Positions 44,169-53,008 of a DNA stretch of 64,000 nt are shown piece after piece (the first letter of the stretch is position 1; every line of letters starts with the position of its first letter). A program made the position numbers and the translations under genes. The notes under the pieces were generated by a model that saw only the letters and a list, made by a program, of their open reading frames with translations, did not search any database and had not been told where the DNA came from. The stretch comes from Granulosicoccus sp964594905 (GTDB lineage: Bacteria > Pseudomonadota > Gammaproteobacteria > Granulosicoccales > Granulosicoccaceae), in assembly GCA_964594905.1 (NCBI GenBank), contig CAZQOI010000008.1, forward strand, positions 1-64,000. Reading direction: 5' to 3'.

Positions 44169-46576
44169 TCCTTAGCACTCCAACGCTCACCTTTAGCTTT
44201 CATTTTGACAAACAAGGACTGGCCCTGTCGCAGGAACTGACCTCCTGGTCCCTGTTTGAGCGCATCAATGTTGTTAGCTGCAGAATAACCAGACGTTCTT
44301 ACCGATGCGTTGGACGGTAAGTTACGAAATTCAAGTACTGCAGTATCTTGATCGTGCGCAAACTGCATGCTTGCAGTAAGCGACCCTGCACTAAGTACAC
44401 TTGCGTCAAATTCGTATGCATAGTGATATCGATTGTGATTGACGGAAACCACACTCTGATAATGTGCGCGCTCCATCAATGGCTCGCCGATCGCTTCGCG
44501 TCCATCACTGCGCAGATGCTTTGCTGGTGGCAGATTCTTACGACCCGCAAAATCAAGTTTTACACGTACATAGCGGTTATCACATAAGCGCCCTGTTGCG
44601 AACACATCTGTACAAGTTGAATCAGTCATCAGCGGATGATCAGCAACCAAAGCGGTATCGGCGCCCAGTCCAAAACTGCCGTCCTCATCATGTATGACAG
44701 CACCCCAGGCAGATGGCCGCATGTCTTCAGCTCGGTTGCGACGATCATAGTAAAGGTAAGAATCCGCTAATGTTATGCCAGACACTGGATTACTCGTGAT
44801 ACGTACATCCGCATCACGGGCACCAAACATGAAATTGCCACCGTACTCATTGTTGAAATTGACGAAGTGCACATCACGTAAATCAACTCCAAAATCATAG
44901 ATGCCAATCGCACTGCGCTGGCGACCACGACCACCTTCAGAAAGCTTACTGTTTGCAACAAACAATGAATCCTGGACAGTAACGGGACGTGGGGCAACGA
45001 AACCAGCATGATGTGCATGGCCAGTATCAGTCACTTTGAGTTCAGTGAAAATCTGGTTACCTTCACATGGCCAAACAGAACCATCGCCACCAGCAAACAC
45101 AGTCAAGTTGTGATAGTTCGCGCGTGTCGGTGGCAAGTAGCCAGCCGGCCCACTTGCAAGAGAACACGAGCTGAAACCCATATCAGACGAATGCACTCGG
45201 TTATCCTTGAATACACCGAATTTTGAGTACATCGGTGAGATGCCTTGGTAGCGCGAAAGACTCGCTGAAGAACCCGTAACAGTCTCTTCCGTGTCGTACC
45301 AGAATCCCAGACCATCAGAACCCGCAGCAGCGTTACCAATAAACGTATTATCCGGGTTTGAAATCCAGAACGTTGACGGCCCGCGAGCAGCTTCGCCCTG
45401 CTGAATATCGCTTGGAATCAACGCAACTTCGTCTCTCGGGCGACGCGTTACCAAACCCAAATTGTTTTTGAATACATTACCGGTTTCACCACCATCCTCG
45501 AGGAAGTAGCCATGACCCACATGATCCATACAGACATTGTCTTCAACAAGTGCGTTGTGCGAGGCATGAACAGTGATACAACGGTTATAACTTCTGACAA
45601 TTGATGAATTGCGGATGTACTGTCCTTCAACGTTATTAGCGTGGTGCCAATGGAAGGGATACCGACCAAGAATGCCCTCTTGGCCTACACGACGAAATTC
45701 AACACCTGAAATCAGGCCAATCGAACCTTCCATGATCATGACGTGAGCGCCAAAGCGATTTTGCTCTGATGCTTCATCACCTTGAATTCGAATATTTCGG
45801 GACAGCAAAGCAACTTCGGCCCGTGTATCGACCTCCCAATTGCGTTGTCCATTATGGAACGACTGCACTTCGCCAAAATGACGATACTGCATCGCTTGAT
45901 TTAATCTGATTGACGTGCCATCGATGCTATCAATAACGTGAGTCTCAGCATGATGCATTGAGTCATCGGTTGACGACACAACAATGACATCACCTTTGCG
46001 CCAGCCGGTAGGGTATTCGGTGCGAATATCACGCGAGCCAGGGTTGACTGTTCCATCAAGCATCAACCAGCTCGTACGTGGCTGACCGTGAAGAGAAATA
46101 ATGCCGCCGCCCATGGTTGACAGAGTCTTGGTACCCATGCCCATGACCGATTCATTACGGTCATTACCAGTTAGCGTGATATTAAATTGATTTTGAAAAG
46201 GTTCTGATTCCGTACCACATTCGAGCTTACCGTGAACCATGATCCAGCGAGCACTCAGCTCAAGATCGCGGTTATCACAAATCAAAGTGCCATTTACAGT
46301 CAGTGTCGCAGCCGATACGTTGCGGTCCAGAATAATAGTCTGTCCACGTGGCACCATGATATCCGCGCCATCAGCTGGGACCGAACCACCCCAGGTAGCC
46401 GGGTCCGACCAACGCGATGTAGGCCCTGAATCCACAGATACAGTATTGATATCTGGCGCATCATTAAGAACGATGTCGAGAGATCGAGAAGCGTTATTAG
46501 AACCACCGCCGCCGCAAGCAGACAGTGCAGAAACTGCTAATAAGGCCGCTATTTTTGGAAAATGGAAATTAGACAT
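44147..46576 (-). CDS. G8-domain / parallel beta-helix lipoprotein, CEMIP/TMEM2 hyaluronidase-like
   Basis: The start at ATG 46576 gives 809 residues with lipobox ALSAC (Cys21). A G8 domain occupies about residues 55-175 (RWSDPATWGG, ADGADIMVPRGQTI, LTVNGTLIC). Right-handed beta-helix repeats follow. The core is strikingly like animal CEMIP/KIAA1199 and TMEM2: RYPFHWHH (305-312), RNSSIVRSYNRCITVHASH, HVGHGYFLEDGGETGNVF, and TFWISNPDNTFIGNAAAGS. Those proteins depolymerise hyaluronan. A surface polysaccharide-degrading lipoprotein is therefore likely; the substrate is unknown. It is convergent with the sulfatase and divergent from a GT2 gene. Confidence 0.85.
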   Translation of the reverse strand: MSNFHFPKIAALLAVSALSACGGGGSNNASRSLDIVLNDAPDINTVSVDSGPTSRWSDPATWGGSVPADGADIMVPRGQTIILDRNVSAATLTVNGTLICDNRDLELSARWIMVHGKLECGTESEPFQNQFNITLTGNDRNESVMGMGTKTLSTMGGGIISLHGQPRTSWLMLDGTVNPGSRDIRTEYPTGWRKGDVIVVSSTDDSMHHAETHVIDSIDGTSIRLNQAMQYRHFGEVQSFHNGQRNWEVDTRAEVALLSRNIRIQGDEASEQNRFGAHVMIMEGSIGLISGVEFRRVGQEGILGRYPFHWHHANNVEGQYIRNSSIVRSYNRCITVHASHNALVEDNVCMDHVGHGYFLEDGGETGNVFKNNLGLVTRRPRDEVALIPSDIQQGEAARGPSTFWISNPDNTFIGNAAAGSDGLGFWYDTEETVTGSSASLSRYQGISPMYSKFGVFKDNRVHSSDMGFSSCSLASGPAGYLPPTRANYHNLTVFAGGDGSVWPCEGNQIFTELKVTDTGHAHHAGFVAPRPVTVQDSLFVANSKLSEGGRGRQRSAIGIYDFGVDLRDVHFVNFNNEYGGNFMFGARDADVRITSNPVSGITLADSYLYYDRRNRAEDMRPSAWGAVIHDEDGSFGLGADTALVADHPLMTDSTCTDVFATGRLCDNRYVRVKLDFAGRKNLPPAKHLRSDGREAIGEPLMERAHYQSVVSVNHNRYHYAYEFDASVLSAGSLTASMQFAHDQDTAVLEFRNLPSNASVRTSGYSAANNIDALKQGPGGQFLRQGQSLFVKMKAKGERWSAKDQVSFGW

Positions 46577-46687
46577 TTGAAGGATCAGATTTATTATTTT
46601 TATTATGCCGCCCATGATGCTCCTACAAGATTCCGAGCGCTAGGCGAATCCATCGGAAATGTTGATGCGGTTCCGTTTTGGAGGATG

Positions 46688-46708
46688 ATTTCACCTGATA
46701 AGTGAAAT
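46688..46708. promoter_or_regulatory. Short inverted repeat in the G8/GT2 divergent region
   Basis: ATTTCAC (46688-46694) and GTGAAAT (46702-46708) form a perfect 7-bp inverted repeat around a 7-base centre, in the 194-bp region between two divergent genes. It could be an operator. A TATACT -10-like hexamer lies at 46741-46746, 25 bp before the GT2 start codon, without a clear -35. Confidence 0.35.
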
Positions 46709-46770
46709 GCTCTGAAACAAACGCGTGATGAGCTTCACGCTATACTTTCTGGAATGTTGCGACCTCTATC

Positions 46771-48612
46771 ATGATTAACTACCAAGGCCTTGGGGCGTGG
46801 CTACGGCGCCGACTTGGATTGATCGTTGATCTGCCTATCAACGATCAATCCAAGTCGGCGACCCCGTTGGCGGCTGGCTGGTACATGCTCACTGTGTCAT
46901 CTAGCACTGCGCAAATGGGTTCTAGCGTTGAACTTCACCTCGGTGAACACATGGCCTCACTGCAATTGGGCGTCAGTTCACTTAGTCGGCGTATCGTCTA
47001 CAACGCCAATCGAGTCGAGGGTGTCCCGGTATCGCTGAATGAAGATGAAAGCGCTCAGGGCTTGGTTAACGTTAGCTTGTCACGGGTGACTCGACAATTC
47101 GCGCAGAGTCGCATGGACAGAAAGTGTCGGCAGGCAGTGAACTACGACACCTATGATGAATTTATGCGTGCTTACCGTGACGGGCCAAACTATCAGCGTT
47201 GGCTATCTCAGCATCCCGATCGTGGGGTTGGCGCATTGCTTGGTGTCGCTGATATCAAGCATACAAATGCTGTCGTTGTCACCGATGACGCGATAAGCCT
47301 GCACGATGAGGCAACGGCTATTTTTAAGAGCCAACTTGAAGCTAAACCGCAAATCAAGCTGTGCTATTGCGATCATGAAATTGTAGACGCTGATGGGAAA
47401 GTCCTGCATGGTGTTATGAAACCATCCTGGGACATCACCCTGTTACGCTCGGGCAACTATATTGGTCGAGTGTTTGCCTGCACCCAGTCACTGTACGACG
47501 AGCTAGGCGGTCTTGACGACACACTGGGACATGCAAAAGAGTACGATTTTCTACTGCGTGCCAGCCGCGTACTCACGAAAGACGAAATTCTCAGAGTGCC
47601 GGCAGTGTTGTATTCAGTTGAGGCGTCACAGAATTCCGACCGCTGGTTTCACGTCAATGAAAATGACAGAAAAGCACTTGAAAAATATTGGCAAGCCATG
47701 GTTTCGGACCCAACGGTTCGACCTCGTGTAACTGACGCCACCGTTCCAGGCTTGTTCCGCACTCAATGGCCATTGCCCGAACCAGCTCCAAGCGTTGACA
47801 TTATTATCCCGACACGCGATCGCGAACCTGTTTTGCGTGCCTGTGTCGATTCAATTCTGCAACTGACCGATTATCCTAATTATCACATTCGCATCGTTGA
47901 TAACGACAGCTCCGATCCCGCATTTTTTTCCTATCTAAAGTCCTTGCAGGATGACGCTCGAGTGTCGTTCATGCCCTTCCCCGGTGATTTCAATTATTCG
48001 GCAATCAACAATGCTGCCGTTAGAGAATCGTCAGCAGACATTGTTGTACTGTTGAACAACGACACCGAAGTTATCGATGGCCATTGGCTCACCGAATTGA
48101 CTGCACTCGCCCACCAAACCGAACATGGGTGTGTTGGTGCTCGCTTGCTATACGCTAATTCTCGTGTGCAGCATGCAGGTATCGTGATGGGCATGAAAGG
48201 TCTTGCTGGCCATGTCAATCGGTTTGCCTCAGATCAAGACACTGGTTACTTACACAAGCTACGCCTCGCCCATCAGTGCAGTGCCGTGACCGCAGCTTGT
48301 CTCGCGATACGTCGCGATGTTTTTATCAGCTGTGGTGGTTTTGACGAAACAGATCTGAAAGTCGCGTTTAATGATGTCGATCTTTGCTTGCGGGTTGCTG
48401 CAGCAAATTATCGTAATATTCTTGCACCATACGTGACCTTGCTACATCACGAATCCGTATCTCGCGGCGCGGACGATTCCAGTGAAAAAGCAGCCCGGTT
48501 CAAGAGCGAATGCAATACCCTGCTCGAACGTTGGCCGGCATTGGTCAGCGATGATCCCTACTGGAATCCGAACTTGTCGCTCGACAGTGAAAAACCTGTT
48601 TACGCGACGTGA
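46771..48612 (+). CDS. GT2 family glycosyltransferase with N-terminal extension
   Basis: The 613-residue protein carries a GT-A family 2 domain from about residue 345 (VDIIIPTRDREPVLR) with the metal-binding VVLLNNDTEVID and the acceptor-side FDETDLKVAFNDVDLCLR. This layout is typical of rhamnan- and O-antigen-type transferases. The N-terminal 340 residues include a beta-rich part and a partly GT2-like segment (YCDHEIVDADGK, GLDDTLGHAKEYDFLLRA), so it may be a two-domain enzyme with one reduced domain. A perfect 24-bp inverted repeat lies in its first 30 codons. The 3' end overlaps convergent kpsC by 13 bp. Confidence 0.88.
   Translation: MINYQGLGAWLRRRLGLIVDLPINDQSKSATPLAAGWYMLTVSSSTAQMGSSVELHLGEHMASLQLGVSSLSRRIVYNANRVEGVPVSLNEDESAQGLVNVSLSRVTRQFAQSRMDRKCRQAVNYDTYDEFMRAYRDGPNYQRWLSQHPDRGVGALLGVADIKHTNAVVVTDDAISLHDEATAIFKSQLEAKPQIKLCYCDHEIVDADGKVLHGVMKPSWDITLLRSGNYIGRVFACTQSLYDELGGLDDTLGHAKEYDFLLRASRVLTKDEILRVPAVLYSVEASQNSDRWFHVNENDRKALEKYWQAMVSDPTVRPRVTDATVPGLFRTQWPLPEPAPSVDIIIPTRDREPVLRACVDSILQLTDYPNYHIRIVDNDSSDPAFFSYLKSLQDDARVSFMPFPGDFNYSAINNAAVRESSADIVVLLNNDTEVIDGHWLTELTALAHQTEHGCVGARLLYANSRVQHAGIVMGMKGLAGHVNRFASDQDTGYLHKLRLAHQCSAVTAACLAIRRDVFISCGGFDETDLKVAFNDVDLCLRVAAANYRNILAPYVTLLHHESVSRGADDSSEKAARFKSECNTLLERWPALVSDDPYWNPNLSLDSEKPVYAT
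46807..46860. repeat. Perfect 24-bp inverted repeat inside the start of the GT2 gene
   Basis: The left arm 46807-46830 (starting CGCCGACTTGG) and the right arm 46837-46860 (ending CCAAGTCGGCG) are exact reverse complements around the loop CTGCCT. The repeat begins 36 bases after the ATG and keeps the reading frame open. As RNA it would form a very stable hairpin; it has no T run. Confidence 0.9.
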
Positions 48613-50759
48613 TAACGCATTGCTTTAACGATATTTTGCGCTTTGCGCCAAAGCCGCCTTGTAGGCGCTGAAGAAACCCCACTGTGAGTCGCTGAGCGAC
48701 TTTCCTCAGAGATCATACTGACAAGCTCTTCAGGCTGTATAAATTCACCGCTATTAATATCCAGATACTTTGGATAGACGATCAAGGTGAGATAAACCAA
48801 CTCATCCAAGGTACGCACTCGCGTTCGACGTGCAAGGTTGTGACGATCCTGAGTTAAACCCCATCCTGCATAGAATGGCAAACCATAGGTCACTACAGGT
48901 TTATTACGCAGTAAGGCCTCGAAACCAGACAAAGACGTGATCGTATGCACCTCATCGCATTGTTCAATGCAATCAATGATACTGATGTCCGTGATTACCG
49001 CATCAACAAGATTGACTAGTATTTCATCCGGAATAGCGCCCAAGCGATTACCACTAACGACATCAGGGTGTGGTTTGAAAACGATGTAGGCATCCGGGTT
49101 TTCTATTTTTACAGCTTCGCAGAGTGCAAGGTTGCCGCAGACATCTACCGAACCACGCTTGATCGACTCATCATCGGCAACCTGGCCAACTACCAGCAAA
49201 AAACGCCTGTTGGCTGGTACTTCAATTTTTCGCGTGTTTGCATCAACATTATATTTCGTCACACCAGCGCTCAAAATTTGCCGGCGTAAGCGAACTGCGC
49301 GATAGATATCATCCGGTGTGCAATCACGCTGTTCCAACAGGTTTTCAAGATCACTTGGCGTCGACGGATCAAAGTACAAACCGGCACTATCAACCACGAT
49401 TGAGGCAGGCGCAACAAAATCAGAGCCAAGTCCACAGGAGCGAAGAAAACCATCTTCCACTCGATGAACAGCAGACGATGAAGGCGACGACCCCGCTGAT
49501 TGATCGCGGAAACTCCAGGTCAGAGCTGTTTCATCATCGCCAGCGCTATGCGCATTGGCGAAGCGTATGCTCCCCTCTGGAGAACGTAGAAACTGTCTCA
49601 GGTATCGTCGCTTCCACATGGTGATGCCATCACCGACAAACGCATGGGCATTGCGCGCAAATTCTCGCTGTTGCAAGCACACATGTTCAATACATTCACG
49701 TAGCGTCCAATCATCACCGCTCACTGGGTGACAATATTGAGCGATTGCAATATGCGCCGCGAAAAACAGCTGATCAATACTTCTGTCCTGTACACGTCGC
49801 GGGATCGATTGACGATCTTTTGTTAATCCCCAACCGGCATAGAATGGCTTTCCGAACACATGAACCTCGGCACCACATAACAATGCTTCGTAACCGATCT
49901 GCGAGGTTCCTACATAGACTTTCGCTGCCTGCTTCAACCAATCCATTGGGTTGTCGCCATGAGCACTGACTTCAATTTGTTGGGATTCTGCAAGGGCTGC
50001 GAGATACCCTGCACGCCTTCCCGACACAACATCCGGGTGACTTCGAACGACAATGCGTGCCCCGGGGTTTTCTGATTGTGCAGACGTCAGCATCTCTTTG
50101 AAACGATTCGCCGTCATGTCTCCGTATTCAAGTGACGCATCATCTTTGGTTTGGTCTATCACCAGTACTAGGTCGCGCTCATCCTTTTTCACATCGGAAT
50201 CAGCGGCGCGTTTACAGAAATTGTATTTAGTAATGCTATTGGCGACCAGCAACTCACGACAATGCTGAGCTTCCTCAAGTTCAGCGCTGCCACAATGGGT
50301 GGCAAATTCTGCATCGGGCAGATTCAACAGATTTTCGAGTTCAGACGGTTGGCTACTGTCGTAGTAAACGCCATCGTGATCAACGAGCAAGGAATACATA
50401 CGTCGCGAGTGAGCATCCTCTGACGCAGTACGTATCCAACCATCTTCGATATAGACGATCGGCAGATTTCGATTCTCGGCAAATTCGACCGCCGGCGCGG
50501 CACTCTCTTTGCGTCCCCAGACCACCACCATCGTGACCTCGAGGTTCTGCGCATCAGCAACCTTTGGGGATACCACCGAATCAACACCGAGAAATCGCGG
50601 CAAGTGCACAATGGCCCTGATGCCCGACGAGGTGGCTACCGCGTGGATGCTGGATTTCAAGTGCGATATCTCGCGTTTGACCTGATAGTGAGGTATAGCA
50701 GAATCCACGCCATCAGAGACTGATCCAGAGTGGTAATTTCCAGGGGCTGTGGCCTCCAT
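48600..50759 (-). CDS. kpsC: Capsule polysaccharide synthesis protein KpsC-like, two domains
   Basis: The 719-residue protein (ATG 50759) contains two tandem Capsule_synth domains. The first has VVVWGRKESAA, VYIEDGWIRT, VVRSHPDVVSGRRAG and GTSQIGYEALLCGAEVHVFGKPFYAGWGLT. The second repeats these as VEDGFLRSCGLG, VFKPHPDVVSGNR and SLSGFEALLRNKPVVTYGLPFYAGWGLT. KpsC elongates the Kdo primer with alternating linkages, one domain per linkage, matching the duplicated structure. E. coli KpsC has about 675 residues. A longer frame to 50828 would overlap the divergent gene and is unlikely. Only 67 bp separate the divergent starts. Confidence 0.94.
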   Translation of the reverse strand: MEATAPGNYHSGSVSDGVDSAIPHYQVKREISHLKSSIHAVATSSGIRAIVHLPRFLGVDSVVSPKVADAQNLEVTMVVVWGRKESAAPAVEFAENRNLPIVYIEDGWIRTASEDAHSRRMYSLLVDHDGVYYDSSQPSELENLLNLPDAEFATHCGSAELEEAQHCRELLVANSITKYNFCKRAADSDVKKDERDLVLVIDQTKDDASLEYGDMTANRFKEMLTSAQSENPGARIVVRSHPDVVSGRRAGYLAALAESQQIEVSAHGDNPMDWLKQAAKVYVGTSQIGYEALLCGAEVHVFGKPFYAGWGLTKDRQSIPRRVQDRSIDQLFFAAHIAIAQYCHPVSGDDWTLRECIEHVCLQQREFARNAHAFVGDGITMWKRRYLRQFLRSPEGSIRFANAHSAGDDETALTWSFRDQSAGSSPSSSAVHRVEDGFLRSCGLGSDFVAPASIVVDSAGLYFDPSTPSDLENLLEQRDCTPDDIYRAVRLRRQILSAGVTKYNVDANTRKIEVPANRRFLLVVGQVADDESIKRGSVDVCGNLALCEAVKIENPDAYIVFKPHPDVVSGNRLGAIPDEILVNLVDAVITDISIIDCIEQCDEVHTITSLSGFEALLRNKPVVTYGLPFYAGWGLTQDRHNLARRTRVRTLDELVYLTLIVYPKYLDINSGEFIQPEELVSMISEESRSATHSGVSSAPTRRLWRKAQNIVKAMRYHVA

Positions 50760-50826
50760 ATTGCATTTTTCACGGTATGCAGATTCTCCCCTCCGTTGCC
50801 GCTTTTTCGAAGTTGCGGGTCCAGCC

Positions 50827-51894
50827 ATGAACGTCCTGTTTCTGACGTCAGGGAGACTCGACCTATTGCCTTATGGCGATGGGTCAACACGCTATCGCTG
50901 TTTCAATATCGCAGAAGCGCTGCGTACGCTGGGTCATCAAGCTGATGTCACGACACTGAGCGCTGTTGATACTGCGATACTCGATCGCTACGACATCGTC
51001 AGCTGCCTGCGCCCAACTGTCAGTCGTAAATTGCAAAAACTGGTTAACGAGTGTTTACGACGAGATATCAAACTTGTCGCTGATTTTGACGATTTGATCT
51101 TTGATCCCGTCCTAGCCGTTGAATCGCCTCGGGTAATCAATGGTTTTGCCAGAACAACCCACATTGCTGCCCAATTTGCTGATCACGCCAAAGCCTTACG
51201 AGGGTTTTCGCATATCACAGCCTCAACACCTGCCATTGTGGAACGAGCCGCAAGCGCATTTCCAGACAAGCACATCAGCCTGGTGCGAAATGGCTTGTCT
51301 GAATTCTGGTTGAAACACGCTCGGCGACAGTACTCGGACACACGCACACATATCGAGCTCGCTTATCTACCGGGCACTCGTAGTCACGATCACGACTTTC
51401 GTTCCATCAAACCTATATTGGCGGATTATCTGGCAGAGCACGTCGATGCCACATTGCATATCGTTGGCAAGCTCGACGGCGCAGACACTCTTCCGGCAAA
51501 ACAGCTGCATTCATCAGCTTGGGTAGACTATTTCGAACTGCCAGCTGTCATAGCCGGCAAGCGTGCAACACTGGCGCCTTTGACAAAGACGCGATTCAAC
51601 CAGGCCAAGTCGCATATCAAATTCATTGAATCTGCTGCACTCGGAGTGCCAGCGATATGTTCACCCAATACCGATATGGATTTACACACGATCAAGGGCT
51701 TGATAAAACCAACTAGTGACGAGGCCTGGCTGACAGCACTGCATACGGTATCGAGTGATGGTTTTTCGGAGAGTTGCCAGCAGTCGCTGCGCGATTATGT
51801 GCAGGAAAATTGTAGTGCTGTTGCTTATACCCGAGCACTGACAGATTCCTGGGACAGTAATCAGTATTGGCAGGCATATGCCAGCGCTGCCTAA
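50827..51894 (+). CDS. Glycosyltransferase (GT4-like)
   Basis: The start is ATG 50827, giving 355 residues beginning MNVLFLTSGRLDLLPYG. The N-terminal RYRCFNIAEALRTLGH, the DFDDLIFDP segment, a central HITASTPAIVE and VRNGLSEFW, and the C-terminal acceptor/donor pattern FIESAALGVPAICS are those of GT-B family 4 enzymes. The donor sugar is not predictable. It heads a three-gene rightward unit (this gene, an unknown protein, GT29) with gaps of 7 bp and a 4-bp overlap, and diverges from kpsC. Confidence 0.8.
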   Translation: MNVLFLTSGRLDLLPYGDGSTRYRCFNIAEALRTLGHQADVTTLSAVDTAILDRYDIVSCLRPTVSRKLQKLVNECLRRDIKLVADFDDLIFDPVLAVESPRVINGFARTTHIAAQFADHAKALRGFSHITASTPAIVERAASAFPDKHISLVRNGLSEFWLKHARRQYSDTRTHIELAYLPGTRSHDHDFRSIKPILADYLAEHVDATLHIVGKLDGADTLPAKQLHSSAWVDYFELPAVIAGKRATLAPLTKTRFNQAKSHIKFIESAALGVPAICSPNTDMDLHTIKGLIKPTSDEAWLTALHTVSSDGFSESCQQSLRDYVQENCSAVAYTRALTDSWDSNQYWQAYASAA

Positions 51895-51901
51895 CAAGCC
51901 A

Positions 51902-53008
51902 ATGAGCAACGAAACTTCAGATCGCTTAGGTGCGCAACTGGATGCAATAGCTGCGTCTGTATGCACACTAGTGGATCATAATGCTGCGTATGAGTCAGCT
52001 CGGATTGAGGTTGAGACACAATACTGCCCTGCGGTCTATGGGCCTCGGGGAATATCGAATGCCGTCGCTGTTCGCATGACCGCCGATACAGAACAACAAA
52101 CACTATTCTTGTATCCAGTGTATCCAGGTTCCCTGACAGATGTCTCTGTTGGCGTGCTTGAATTAACAGACACCAATGTGGTTACGAACATACTTCAGCT
52201 TAACTATCCTGACGATGGAAACGAGTTTGATGAGCTTGTTTCAACATTTTACGCACGACTCGCTCCACTGCCCCTACAAGTACCCGCAACATTTTATCGT
52301 GCCACTCATCGGCTTGTGGTTGCATTTAAATCAGAGCCAAGTCAATCTGACATCGATGCTCTTTTCGCTAACATCGATCAGCTGAAATCAGATACTGAGA
52401 CAGCACTAAAGCCTGACAACACCTGCATACTGTTAACCAGCAGCAACACCGACTTAAACTCCTCGCTCGAACATGTGCGTAATCAGCTTCACTCGCACGG
52501 TGGATGGCACTCGCACTGTGTCAGTTTCAAGCGTGCTGCTGATTTCCACGCTCTGTTTGGCGTATCCACACTGGTATTATATGCGACAGAACCGGAATGT
52601 TGCGATGCGCTTAAAGCGGGAGTTGCTTGCCGAGTATGGAGCACTGAGGCAACACTTCATAAGCTAGAGCAAATCAGTTTCGACGGTACGCCGCTGCATG
52701 GACAACGGCGGATCCACAGAATCTCCACGCTGGATAAACTACTGGAGCGCTGGCTTGCCAAGGCTGATAAGTTGACCTTATCCAGTAACCCAGGTAATCC
52801 GACTACGGCCATTGAGCGTTTGTCCGAGACGATTCTGACCCCCGTTATCGACAGAAATCAACGGCCGGAACTTGCCACCCGCCTAGGTCGTTCACTGGAT
52901 CAAGGTCACCGTAAATTCAAGAAATTCCGTGAATCACCAAGCCGCTTTGTCAATGACAGTCAGTCGCCTTTGTTGCGCCCTTTCAAGAACAAACGCCTAT
53001 CCTCGTGA
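51902..53008 (+). CDS. Uncharacterised protein of the polysaccharide locus
   Basis: The 368-residue product (ATG 51902; an in-frame ATG at 51878 overlaps the previous gene) has no signal peptide or membrane segment and no family that I recognise. The N-terminal half is acidic and beta-rich; the middle holds CILLTSSNTDLNSSL and an LVLYAT strand, which may be Rossmann-like; the C-terminus is strongly basic. Its place between two glycosyltransferases, with a GTGA overlap to the GT29 gene, suggests a partner in glycan assembly, perhaps a degenerate transferase. This is inference. Confidence 0.6.
   Translation: MSNETSDRLGAQLDAIAASVCTLVDHNAAYESARIEVETQYCPAVYGPRGISNAVAVRMTADTEQQTLFLYPVYPGSLTDVSVGVLELTDTNVVTNILQLNYPDDGNEFDELVSTFYARLAPLPLQVPATFYRATHRLVVAFKSEPSQSDIDALFANIDQLKSDTETALKPDNTCILLTSSNTDLNSSLEHVRNQLHSHGGWHSHCVSFKRAADFHALFGVSTLVLYATEPECCDALKAGVACRVWSTEATLHKLEQISFDGTPLHGQRRIHRISTLDKLLERWLAKADKLTLSSNPGNPTTAIERLSETILTPVIDRNQRPELATRLGRSLDQGHRKFKKFRESPSRFVNDSQSPLLRPFKNKRLSS

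Noticed and set aside
48600..50828. Longer kpsC starting at 50828
   Set aside because: The extra 23 residues are basic, unlike KpsC, and would overlap the start of the divergent glycosyltransferase gene; ATG 50759 is preferred.
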